DNA of 64,000 nucleotides from Cynocephalus volans. Lineage: Eukaryota > Chordata > Mammalia > Dermoptera > Cynocephalidae. Numbering within the stretch: position 1 is the stretch's first letter; every line of letters starts with the position of its first letter. The position numbers and the translations under genes are program-made. The stretch spans positions 141,520,001 to 141,584,000 of the forward strand of contig NC_084468.1 of the NCBI RefSeq assembly GCF_027409185.1, read 5' to 3'. Under the pieces are notes generated by a model, which saw only the letters and a list, made by a program, of their open reading frames with translations, was not told the DNA's origin and searched no databases. Positions 10,981-21,208 of the stretch are shown here, piece by piece.

Positions 10981-13259
10981 GGAGAATAGCAAGTAACATT
11001 AAAATCAGAGTCCTTAGGAAAGAGATCCTATGAAGAAATAATGTTTGCGAAAGAATCTTTGAGGTAATGCAGATGTCTGTGTTTGGGTGGATGCAGAATT
11101 GTAGAGAGTCTGGTTTCTGAAGAGAGTTGAATTTGGAATATAATAAGCTCATAACAATGTGAATATCTATCACTAATCACTGACATACCTTCTCAAGGAC
11201 AACCGACTGCCCACAATTTCCTTTTCTTCCTTTAGCGAGCCATAGGGCCTCCATCTGCAGGTGCCACTACTCACCATAGAATGCTTTCTTTTCTGTTCCT
11301 CCAAAGGCTGCTTTTAGTGTGGAAGACAACCTCTTAGTTTTCTGTTTCGGTCCTCCCTCTACACCATACCTATAAATTCCGTTCATTTTACAGATTCCAC
11401 TGTTAGTTACTCAAGGAAGTCAATAGGGCATTATACAAATAAACAATACAAGAACATTACAGAAATTGAATGAGCTCCCAAAGTTGCTTGATAAAATTTA
11501 TAAATCTATTATGATTCTCTTGCAAATATGATTTTATGAAGATGGGAATTTTATTATGTTAATGGGATGACTGTGAATCAGTGAGCATTCATCCACTTTA
11601 GGTATTTTAGGCAGAAATATATTTAAAATATAGTGAATGGGAACCTTATAAAATCACTGGAAAGGCCAAAGTAGTGAACGTCAGTGAAGGTGGCATGAGC
11701 TTTCAGATATGGTCCCCCAAATCAGGAACTTGATGCTGCCCCTTCTTCAGAAATCACTGGGAAACTTTGTCATATGGCCATGGTATTCCAGCTGCATCCA
11801 GGTGGGTATTATCAAATGGGAACTTAGATTAGGTGACACCTGAAGGCCACTGTAAGACCTCACATCTGCTAAAGCCACACTTTTATTCACCACTGCTCTG
11901 GAGGATAAAGGCAAAGGATTCTGCTTTTATTCTACTTCCAAATCTTATACAAATTTACTTCACTGGCAGAATATAAATCACGTCTCTCCCTGGAAACAAT
12001 TAAGTCTGGGAAAGGAATTTCCTAGGCTTCTAGCCCCTGACATTCAATGGAGAACATAGATAGTGGCAGGGATAAATCTTGGTTGCCAAAACAAAGAAAC
12101 AAACAAATAATGCTCAAGACAAATTGAGTGAATTCTTCCGTCCCCCACTTCAGATGAATGGTAACAAAGGCAGAGCAAAGCAGATGGATGTCCTAAGAAT
12201 ATCATTTCTTCTCTAGGGAATTCCTGATTAAAAGATTCTTGTGCCACTGAATGTGTGATTTAGACACAATTCCTCTTATTCATTCCCCCTGTTTTTCTCA
12301 TGTAGCAAAAGTGATGAGAACATTTTAGGGGGAAAGGTGAAAAGGTTAAAGGGCCAAATGAAATTTCCATTGATTTGGGATGATGTCTGCCCTTGAAGGT
12401 TTAAGAAAGAAGAAAACATTATTTTCTACAGAACAGTACTTGAAAACCTAGCTGAGGAGACAAGATTAAAGCACATAGAACAAACTGGGAGCAAATATGC
12501 TATATAATGATAATGTGCTTGCTTTTGTAGCTTGTTTTACAAGGAAGAAAATATTGGTATGCTTGGAATAAAGGAAGAAGGGATACTGCCTGAGCCTTAA
12601 AGATGGATAGTATTTGGAGCAGTGAGAGAAAGGAAAGAACATTCAAAGTGCATATTTGAAGGGTAAAATTATATAAGCAAAGGCTGGAATGAGCACGTGA
12701 AGGAACAGTGGAAGGTTTACTGGCAACCTCCCAGAATGACTTCCCTGCCTCTAAATTTACGCCTGCCAGCGTATTCTTCCTACCAATTACTAATGGTTCT
12801 CATTTTTACCGCCTGCTTTTACATATGAAGACCCTCATTTTTATGACATACTCTCAAGGATTTACCCAGAGTTATGCAAATTTCATTTTAGTTATGTTTC
12901 TTCCCTTCTCCTTTCCTACTGGAAAAGCATATCAAAAAGTAAGTGAAAGATAAGAATGGATAATAATGATGACTTCTAATTCAAAATTGGAAAAGCCTAT
13001 CAGAAAACAAATTATTGATAAATAATTGAGTTGATTATAAATTTGCTCTAATATATTTTCTAAAGAGAGATGTTCACAAACTTTGTTACTATATTAATAA
13101 TTAATAAATTTCAACATGCCTTCACATTTTGAAGAAACATTACGATTTTGTTACTAGCATTGAAGATAGTTGTTCCATACATTAGTTAGATACAAAATGC
13201 AAATCCAGCTTCATTAACTTTTTAGAAATAATTCTACGGTTTCCTATCATATCTATACT
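10981..13259. other. No gene recognised
   Basis: Unique-looking AT-rich sequence. Open frames of 67-81 codons (for example 12247-12044 minus and 12708-12953 plus) have no family resemblance. Parts of 12420-12680 have the texture of an old repeat. Confidence 0.4.
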
Positions 13260-13720
13260 CCTTTTCATTAAAAGTCTCTCCTTTTCATCTCTTTGCCATC
13301 TTCTCTCACCTAGAAGATGTACTTTATGCTCCAGTAATACTGCATACATTATGCTGTTTCACATCATTGTCTTTGCTAATGCTCTTCCTCTCCCTAAGAG
13401 GTTCTCCCCAAACCTGTTTTAACTTGTTTAATTTTTCCTCATCCTTAGAAACTTGGCTCAGGCATCAACTGCTACAGAACACCTTCCTTAATGTTGTGTG
13501 GTGAGGTTTAATGTGTCTGTGCTTTCCTATAAACCTGGTTATGCTTTTCTCGCCACACTTTCCATAGTATATTGATGTTATCTGTTTGCATTTCAGTCTT
13601 CATCACTAAAATATAAACAGTGCCAGAAGAGTAACCATGGAATATTGACTATTGATCATTGTATTCCTTGCACTTAGGAAAATGCCTGACACATAATAGG
13701 AGCTTGAATTAAACTAAACT
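13260..13720 (+). repeat. L2 LINE 3' end relic
   Basis: 'aaacttggctcaggcatcaa' and 'acaccttccttaatg' are followed further on by 'aaaatgcctgacacataat' near the 3' end, in the L2 order. Diverged. Confidence 0.65.
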
Positions 13721-13844
13721 GGTAAGGTTGGAGGTCGCAAAGTTGGGGAAATTTTTTGAAAGCCCAGTTAGCTAGATTAGGGAGGTTTGGAATGTCAAGC
13801 TCAGGAATTTAGGCTACATGCATTAGAAACTCACTCTCGATTTT

Positions 13845-13900
13845 GTGAGCACCTACTTTGTACTAGGCACTTAAAAAATCCTCTACACCTTACAGAGCAA
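13845..13900 (-). repeat. MIR core fragment
   Basis: 'gagcacctactttgtactag' followed by 'gcactt' is the conserved MIR core in reverse orientation. Only about 55 bp remain before the L1 begins. Confidence 0.6.
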
Positions 13901-14870
13901 ATGAGCAGAATAGGAGTTCAGAAATGAACCCATGTATGTAGGTCAGCTGATCTTCAATAAAGGTGCTAAGAATGCTATATGGGGAAAGAATAGTCTTTTT
14001 AATAAAAGTTGTTGAGAAAATTGGATATCCACATGCTAAAGAACGAAATTGTACCCTTATACCTTATGCAAAAATAATCTCAAAATAGATTAAAAATTTA
14101 AATAAACATAAGATGTGAAACTGTAAAACTCCTAGAAGAAAACATAGGAAAAGAACTTCCTGACATTGACCTTGGCAATTGTTTCTTGGATATGGCACCA
14201 AAAGCACAGGCAACAACAACAAAAAAATAGGCAAGTGGGATTACATCAAGCTAAAAAACTTCTGCACAAAGGCAACAATCCACAAAATGCAAAGGCAACT
14301 TACAGAAGGGGAGAAAATATTTGCAAACCACATATGAGGAAAAAGTTTGTGGAAAAATGGAATTAAAATATAATTTGAATTTTTCCATGAACTTTTTGAA
14401 GACCTGTCTTATCAGAAAAGGAGGTGACATCCCAAATATATAAGAAACCCCTAAAATGCAATAACAACAAAAAAACCTAAAATGAAACAACTAAAAAACA
14501 AAACAAAACAAATAACTCCATTAAAAAATGGGCAAAGAACCTGAATAGACACTTTTCCAAAGACATACAAATGGTGAAGAGGTATATAAAAAGGTGTCCA
14601 ATGTTGCTCATCATCAGGGAAGTGCAAATCAAAACCACAATGAGATAGAACCTCACACCTGATAGGATGACTATCATCATAAAATCAAAAAGATAGCAAA
14701 TGTTGGAGAGGAGGTACAGATAAGGGAAGCTTTGTATGCTGTGGTAGAAATGTAAATTGGTATCACCACTGTGGAAAACAGTATGGAGGTTCCTCAAAAA
14801 ATTAAAGATAAAACTACCATATGATCCAGCAGTCCACTTCTGGGTATATGAGGGGTCTTCAAAAAGTTCA

Positions 14871-14893
14871 CAAAGAAAGAAAAAGAAAGAAAG

Positions 14894-14988
<95 letters not shown>

Positions 14989-15055
14989 AGAGAGAGAAAG
15001 AAAGAAAGAAGAGAGAAAGAGAGAAAGAGAGAGAAAGAAAGAAAGAGAGAAAGAG

Positions 15056-15134
<79 letters not shown>

Positions 15135-15136
15135 AG
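14871..15136 (+). repeat. (GAAA)n microsatellite
   Basis: About 266 bp of nearly pure GAAA with a GAGA-containing middle (14988-15058). It reads open in several frames on both strands (KKER or FLSF repeats), which is a pure composition effect. It sits at the 5' boundary of the L1 3' fragment and probably grew from the L1 3' UTR purine tract. Confidence 0.95.
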
Positions 15137-15243
15137 ACCACAATAATATGTTGAGTTTTCAGAAGGAGAGAACAGTTTTGTGGTTACTAAAGGTAGAAAA
15201 GGGGGATGAGAGGAGGGTTAGCAAAAAATTCTTTAATGGACAC

Positions 15244-15535
15244 TGTTTTAGTCCGTTTTGTGTTGCTATAACAGAAATACCTGAGATTGGGTGATTTATA
15301 AAGAAGAGTGGTTTATTTGGCTTATGATTCTGGGACAGCTGCATCTGACACGAGCCTCAGGCTGTTTCTACTCATGGTGGAAAAGTGGCAGCAGCCGGCG
15401 GGTACAAGCAGATCACACTTGAGGCCCATACCAGATGCAGCTGTCCCAGAATTGTAAGCCAGATAAACCACTCTTCTTTATAAATCACCCAGTCTCAGGT
15501 ATTTCTGTTACAGCAACACAAAACGGACTAAAACA
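15244..15535. repeat. Inverted repeat formed by two copies of the MaLR LTR 3' end
   Basis: 15244-15358 is the reverse complement of 15421-15535. By my alignment there are 9 differences in 115 positions, all of them transitions. The left arm extends further into the LTR (to about 15417) than the right arm, so the turn is asymmetric, with a 62-bp spacer. The outer end begins TGTTTTAG, the inverted U5 terminus. Confidence 0.9.
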
Positions 15536-17136
15536 GAAAATTGGTACCGAGGAGTGGGGTGTTGCTAAACAGATAGCTGATAATGTGGACGCATCTTTGG
15601 AGCTGGGTAATGGACAAAGGTTGGAGGAGTTCGGAGGACTTAGAAGAAGAGAAAAAGATGAGGGAAAGTTTGGAATGTCTTAGAGACTTATGTGGTGGCG
15701 AGCAGAATGCTGATAGAAATGTGGACAGTAAAGGCCATGCGGATGATGAGGTCTCAGATAGAAGTGAGGAACTTACAGGGAATTGGACAAAAGAGAACCC
15801 TTGCTACACCATAGCAAGGAACCTGGCTGCATTGTGTCCATGCTCTTGGACTTTGTGGAAGTTGGAACTTAAGAGATGTGAACCAGAGCATTTGGCCAAA
15901 GAAATGTCTAAGCAGCAAAGCAGTAAGGAAGCTGCATGGTTGCTTTTAACAGCCTACCTTGAGTTATGGCGGCGAAATCATGATGAAAAGCCAGAATTTA
16001 AACGGGAACCAGAGCATAAAGGTTTGGAAAATTTGCAGCCTGGCCATGCGGTAAAGAAGTGGAGAGCAGGCGAACAATGCGAGGGTGAAGCAGATAAACT
16101 GGTTGCTAAAGACAATATCTTGGTGGGGAGGCAGCCAGATGCTAAAAGCGGAGAAAATGAGAGGAAAGTCCCTCAGGCATTTCAGAAGTCTGGAAGAATG
16201 CCCCACCCATCACAGGCCCTGAGGCCTAGACGGACTGAGTTGTCCTGGAGGACAGACCTGGGGCACAGCTGCCTTCGGGAACCTGCTCCCTGCATCCCAG
16301 CTGCTCAGGCTTGAGCGGACCCAAGTGTGATTCATGCAGCAGCCCTGGAGAGTTGAGGCCTGAAACCTCAGTGGCATCCCTTCTGGTGTTAAGTCTGCAG
16401 GCCGGCAGGACATGAGAGCAATGGAGGTGTGGCAGCCTCCACCCAGATTCCAGAGGATGCATGGAAAAGCCTGGGTACCCAGAGAGAGACCTGCCATAGG
16501 GGCGGAGCCACCACAGAGCCCATCTACTAGAGCAATGCCGAGCAGGAAAGTGGGATTGGAGCCCCCACAGAGAGCCCCCACCAGGGAAATGTCTAGTACA
16601 GCCAATGGAGCAGGGTTTCTGCCAGGACCCCAGAACTGCAGGGCCATGGATAACGTGCAATACTGGCCTGGAAAAGCTGCAGGCCCCAGCGCTGCCCACT
16701 GGGCTGCACCCAACAGAGCTGTGGAAGTGAGGGTTGCCCTAGGCTTTGGGGGCCCAGATGCCCAATTGTTCCCAGGATGCAGGAGTTGGAGTCAAAGAAT
16801 ATTATTTTGGAGCTTTAAGACATAATGTCTGCCCTGCTGGGTTTCGGACTTGTTTGGAGCTTGTTTTTCCTTTCTTCTGGCCTATTCCTCCCTTTTGGAA
16901 TGGGAATGTATACCCAATGCCTGTTCTACCATTGTATCTTGGCAGTAGATAAATTTGGTTTTGACTTTTACAGGTTCAAAGTTGGAAGGACTTTTGCTTT
17001 TGGTCTCAGAGGAGACTTTGGACTTTGGACTTTTAAGCTGGTGATGGAACAGGCTAAGACTTTTGGGGCTGTTGAGATGGAATGATTGTATTTTGTATGT
17101 GAGAGGGACATGAGTTTTGGGGGGCCAGGGATGGAA
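15536..17136 (+). pseudogene. MaLR internal region with a gag-like open stretch
   Basis: It starts just past the LTR with the 'attggtaccgaggagtgggg' phrase found after the 5' LTR in MaLR elements. An open stretch at 15583-16314 (243 codons) is hydrophilic and contains KEAAWLLLTAYLELW and LENLQPGH. Related segments occur in the second MaLR of this window (59485-59811). MaLR internal regions are known as gag-like remnants without pol. A purine-rich tract lies before the 3' LTR (about 17113-17136). Overlapping open frames at 16210-16825 come from local GC content. Confidence 0.7.
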
Positions 17137-17534
17137 TGATGGAGTTTGGATGTTTTGTCCCCTCCAAAACTCACGTGGAAATTTGATCCCCAATGTGGTG
17201 GTGTTGGAACATGATTGAGTCATCGCAGTAGATCCCTCATGAATGGATTAATGCTCTCCCTGGGGGAGGGAGGGTAGTGAGTTCTTGCTCTATTAGTTCC
17301 CACAAGAGCTTGTTGTTTAAATGACCCTGGCACCTTCTCTCTCTCTTGCTTCCTCGCGCCATGTGATCTGCTTGTACCTGCCGGCTGCCTGCCACTTTCT
17401 GCCATGAGTAGAAGCAGCCTGAGGCCCATGCCAGATGCAGCTGTCCCAGAATCATTAGCCAAATAAACCTCTTTTCCTTATAAATCACCCAGTCTCAGGT
17501 ATTTCTGTTACAGCAACAAAAACGGACTTAAACA
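17137..17534 (+). repeat. Right LTR of the MaLR provirus
   Basis: 398 bp, starting TGATGGAGTTTGGATG and ending in ACA, with a poly(A) signal-like 'aaataaacctctttt' (17461-17475) near its end. Its layout resembles MST-type MaLR LTRs. Confidence 0.85.
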
Positions 17535-17849
17535 GAAAATGACACAAAGAATGATTAAGTTTTGTAATGATGAATATATTAATTAGATTCTGATTTGATC
17601 ATCACATATCATACACAGGTACTGATATTCAATTGTGTACACCACAAATATGTATAATTGATTATGTTTCAATAAAAAAAGAAAAAAGTTCATGGAATAT
17701 GTATATTATGAAGAAACTCTGCATGTATTTCAAAACTTTTTGCACCTAAATAAACTCTTACTAACTTGTTATAACATGTCTAAACAGAATCTAGTTTGAA
17801 GCACTAAGAAGGATAAGACATCGGTTTGAAGAGACCCTACCAGAACAAC

Positions 17850-18868
17850 ATGAATTCTGCTAAAATTGAAGCAAAAACAAACATCAAATTTGTGGCAAAG
17901 CTTACAGGGAAAAATGGTGAAATCACCAATGCTTTACTAAAGTTTATGGGAACAATGACCCAAAGATATCAACAGCATACTAGTGGATAAATTGTTTTAC
18001 AAAGGAACCAGACAATATTGAATACACAGCCCCAGTGGCAGACCAACATCTATTTGTGAGAAAAAAATTAATCTTTTTTGTGCAATAATTGAAAAGAACT
18101 GACAATTAACAGCAGAGACAATAGCCAACACCATATACATCTCAATTGGTTCAGCTTGCACAATTCAGACTGAAAAATTGAGTAAGATTTTCCCTCCACG
18201 GGTGCCAAAACTATGGTACTGAGATCAGCTTTAGACAAGAGCAGAGATTTCAATGGAAAATTTAAGCAAGTGGGATGAAAATCTTGAAGTATTTCTTCAA
18301 AGAACTGTAACAAGAGATGAAACATGGCTTTACCAGTATGACCTCGAAGACAGCACAATCACTTCTACCCCACGGCTACCGAGGGGTAGAAGTGGTCCAG
18401 TCAGAGCAAAAGTGGACTGGTCAGAGCAAAGGTCATGGCAACAGTTTTTTGAGATGCTCAAGGTATTTTTCTTGTTGACCTTCTGGAGGACCAAAGAACA
18501 ATAACATCTGCTTATTGTGAGAAAGTTAGCCAAAGAAGAAAGCCCAGGAAAGCTTCACCAGAGAGTCTTTCTACGATAATGCTCCTGTTCATTCCTCTCC
18601 TCACAGGGGTAATTTTGTGACAGTTTTGATGGGAAATCATTAGGCATCCACCCTATAGTCCTGATTTGGCTCCTTCCTACTTCTTTTTGTTTACTAATCA
18701 TAAAATGTCTTTAAAAGGCACCAATTTTTCTTCTGTTAATAATGTAAAAAAGAATGCATTGACATGGTGAAATTCTGAGGAGCCTCAGTTCTTTAGGGAC
18801 AGACTAAAGGCTGGTATAATTGCTTAGAAAAGGGTCTTGAACTTGATGGAGCTTATGTTGACAAATAA
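17850..18868 (+). pseudogene. Decayed mariner transposase
   Basis: The start at 17850 gives MNSAKIEA and a KFVAKL..GKNGEITNAL segment resembling the N-terminal DNA-binding part. The catalytic half is spread over several frames. TRDETWLYQYD (about 18309-18341) carries the first catalytic Asp. YDNAPVHS (near 18573) carries the second. PPYSPDLAPS (near 18648) carries the third, the D,D34D arrangement of mariner enzymes. A stop occurs early and frames shift repeatedly. A short imperfect duplication at 18390-18440 adds to the damage. The last codons (GAYVDK then TAA) end at 18868, just before an AATAAA. No active enzyme is encoded. Confidence 0.85.
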
Positions 18869-19617
18869 AGTTTATATTTTTATTTTTATCTTTTAATTCC
18901 ATTTTCTGCGAACTTTTCAAAGTCCCCTTATATATAACCAAATGCATTAAAATAAGGATCTTGGAGAGATATCTGTACTCCTATGTTTATAGCATTATTT
19001 ACAATAGCCAAGACATCCAAGCAAGCTAAATGCCCACCAGTGAATAAATGGATAAAGAAAATGTGATATATTCATGAAAAATGGAATATTATTCAGCCTT
19101 ACAGAAGAAGAAAATACTGTCATTTGCTACAACATGGACAAAATTAGCAGATAGTATGCTAACTGAAATAATCCCTACATAAAATGACAAATACTACACG
19201 ATACTACTTGTATGGTAAATCTAAAATAATCCAACTCATAGAAACAGAGAATAGAAAGGTGGGCGCCAGGGACTGGGGGAGGGAGAAACAGGGAGGTATT
19301 AGTCAAAGGTTACAATGTTTCAGTGATAGAAGATAAATAAGTCCCAGAGATGTACTGTATAGCATAATGCTTATAGTTAATACCATATTTTATACTTAAA
19401 AATTTGCTAAAAGGGTATGTCTATGTTAACTGTTCTTATCACATACACATACAAATAATAAAGAGGATGGGAGGCAACTTTTGGAGATGATAGATAGGTT
19501 TATGACATAGATGGTGGCAATGGTTTTATGGATGTGTACTTACGTCCAAGTTGAATACATTACGTATATACAGATTTTTATATGTCAATCCTATCTCAAT
19601 AAAGTGGTTTTAAAAAA

Positions 19618-19790
19618 GTGCTCTATAATAATTTCTTCAACTATCTTGGGAGGCAGGTATTATTACCATTTTATAGATATTATAAATAACTGATGCTCAG
19701 ATGATAGTAACTTACTTAGTACCATAAACCTGGCAAAATGTGGAGTGGGGTTTTAAAATCTTTCTCTAAAACTCTTCTATATTGAATTAA
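19618..19790 (-). repeat. MIR relic
   Basis: 'gaggcaggtattattaccat' and 'ttttatagat' are followed by 'taacttacttagtacca', the reverse MIR order (gaggtaggtactattatt, then ttttacagatgagg). It follows the old L1 directly. Confidence 0.65.
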
Positions 19791-20597
19791 ACAATGTAAG
19801 GAAAGCAATTGCTGTAAATGGTTATTTGATTTCTCACTGATTCCTCACGAGAAGGTTTAGGTCATTTTAAAAAGCTTATTCACAGTACAAGTGAACCCAG
19901 ATTTTTTCAATTCCGTGCCAATTGGCCTTCTAGAATCATGTGTCCATGGCGAGAGCTGATACAGCACACTGACTGTTACATTAGTTAGGGTGCCATTCAA
20001 AGTGTGGCTGGCAAATACCTCTGTCAAAGGAAATTTCAGTATGAAAGTGCTGCTGCTGAAGGCTATTGAGCTGCCTATCTGTAAGAGCTATCCGAAGTCA
20101 TTTTTCTTTTCATTCTGTGTCAGCAGCCATGGGTAATCCTTTAGTTCCTGTATTTTTTTTTCAGTCATTCTTCTTAGAATGGCAGTCTCACACTACGGTT
20201 GCCTGAAATGTGCAAATCTCTTGTGGTTTCTGCTCTATGTCTTGGTGATGTCAAGAGAGAGAGGGTAAAACATGTGAAACTGTCCTACTAACATATGAGC
20301 TAACTTCAGTCGGGTTTGCTTCAAATAGACTGCCATGTAAGCCTCTAACAATTATTACATAAGCCACATTTATTTTCTGGAATTTGGGTGAGCATAATTG
20401 AGTTTAGGTCCTACTTTTATATATTCATTTAACTACTAGCCTAGGTATTCTTTGCATTTATTACCCTTTTTATAATTAATCTCTTTATTACCTTGTCAAC
20501 TCTATAAATACAAAAATCTTTGTTGTTTTTTTTGGTACAACAATACTGTGAATGACTGCCGGCATCTCACAAAGTTCATGGCATGAAGTGATCACTT
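19791..20597. other. No feature recognised
   Basis: AT-rich unique-looking sequence. No coding frame and no nameable repeat. Confidence 0.4.
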
Positions 20598-20613
20598 AAA
20601 AGGATAATTACTG

Positions 20614-20743
20614 GGGCCGAGCCCGTGGCGCACTTGGTAGAGTGCTGCGCTGGCAGCGCGGTGACGCTCCCGCCGCGGGTTCGGATCCTATATAGGACTG
20701 ACCGGTGTACTCACTGGCTGAGTGCCGGTCACGAAAAAACGAC

Positions 20744-20766
<23 letters not shown>
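20614..20766 (+). mobile_element. tRNA-derived SINE, short type (colugo CYN-like)
   Basis: Pol III A box TGGCGCACTTGG (20626-20637) and B box GGTTCGGATCC (20678-20688) lie at tRNA-like spacing, and the element ends in an A-tail. A direct repeat of about 16 bp (AAAAGGATAATTACTG, ending 20613 and at 20767-20782) flanks it and is perfect, so this copy is young. After the first tRNA-like unit come 'actcactggctgag' and 'ccggtcacg', which match the two ends of the second unit in the dimeric copies. It is non-coding and depends on L1 for movement. Confidence 0.92.
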
Positions 20767-20774
<8 letters not shown>

Positions 20775-21028
20775 AATTACTGAATGAATGATTAACGATG
20801 AAAGTCTCGTATTTTTCATTATTGCAATATCTTCCACTCTGATACAAAAAGAAACATAATCACCTATATCTTCTAGAACAATGCTTCTTATATATATGAA
20901 CCATATGAGTATATTGTTAAAATACAGTCAGGTGGGACCTGGAACTCTGCATTTCTTTCTTTTTTTTTTTTTTAAATTTTCTTTTGTCGATATACATTGT
21001 GGTTGATTATTGTTGCCCCTTACCAAAA

Positions 21029-21062
21029 CCTCCCTCCCTCCTCCCTCTCCTCCCTCCCCCCC
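21029..21062 (-). repeat. L1 3' UTR G-rich polypurine tract (G-quadruplex-prone)
   Basis: The plus strand is a C+T run, so the L1 sense strand is a series of G-runs. The same tract is seen in the sister copies at about 48246-48282 and 62470-62500. G-rich polypurine tracts are conserved in mammalian L1 3' UTRs. Confidence 0.85.
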
Positions 21063-21145
21063 AACAATGTCCTTTCTGTTTGCTTGTCGTATCAATTTCA
21101 AGTAATTGTGGTTGTTATATCTTCTTCCTCCCCCACCCGGTTTTT

Positions 21146-21150
<5 letters not shown>

Positions 21151-21191
<41 letters not shown>
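21151..21191 (+). repeat. (GT)n microsatellite inside the L1 3' UTR
   Basis: About 20 GT units following a T-run. The sister L1 copies have homopolymer G/C at the same place instead. Confidence 0.95.
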
Positions 21192-21194
<3 letters not shown>

Positions 21195-21208
21195 TTATAT
21201 ATTAATTT

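Larger units (their letters stand above)
15244..17540 (+). mobile_element. MaLR (MST-like) provirus with a fold-back left LTR
   Basis: This element interrupts the L1 3' end. The right LTR is normal (17137-17534). The internal region is 15536-17136. The left end is abnormal: an inverted LTR 3' segment (15244-15417) faces a forward LTR 3' segment (15421-15535). The 5-bp duplication GACAC (15239-15243 and 17541-17545) bounds the whole, with six extra bases GAAAAT after the right LTR. MaLRs are non-autonomous ERV-L relatives. The element is ancient and encodes no complete protein. Confidence 0.85.
14871..17682 (+). mobile_element. L1 3'-end insertion within the mariner, split by a MaLR
   Basis: The mariner sequence AAAAAGTTCA occurs at 14861-14870 and again at 17683-17692, a 10-bp target-site duplication. 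Between them lie a (GAAA)n tract, L1 3' UTR sequence (15137-15243), a MaLR provirus (15244-17540), and the rest of the L1 3' end ('cacaaatatgtataattg', then AATAAAAAAAG at 17671-17681). It is a short, strongly 5'-truncated L1. Confidence 0.8.
14850..18930 (+). mobile_element. Mariner DNA transposon (Hsmar2-like), itself interrupted
   Basis: The termini are inverted repeats: AGGGGTCTTCAAAAAGTTC at about 14851-14869 and its imperfect reverse complement at 18909-18929. Both ends abut TA within L1 sequence that is continuous when the element is removed. Without the L1/MaLR insertion (14871-17682) the element is about 1.27 kb, the normal full length of a mariner. It encodes a decayed transposase (17850-18868). 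The target, size and termini are all as expected for Tc1/mariner. Confidence 0.85.
13904..19610 (+). mobile_element. Old L1 3' half, host of three nested insertions
   Basis: L1 ORF2 C-terminal sequence starts near 13904 ('gagcagaatagg') and runs through 'ctcctagaagaaaacatagg' to the 'ccagcagtccacttctggg' region at about 14849. It resumes without loss at about 18931 ('aaccaaatgcattaaaataa') and continues to the 3' UTR and an end near 19610 with an AATAAA-like 'caataaagtgg'. The frame is full of stops. The gap of about 4.1 kb is a mariner element with its own insertions. This is the oldest layer of the nest. Confidence 0.88.

Noticed and set aside
14757..15294. Open frames rich in KKER or FLSF on both strands
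   Set aside because: They come from the (GAAA)n microsatellite, which has no stop codon in several frames. They are not genes.
16210..17223. Several overlapping open frames of 68-167 codons on both strands
   Set aside because: They lie within the MaLR internal region and LTR and conflict with each other. No family resemblance.
20620..20700. A functional tRNA gene
   Set aside because: The A and B boxes belong to a SINE with an A-tail and target duplications. The cloverleaf is not that of a proper tRNA.
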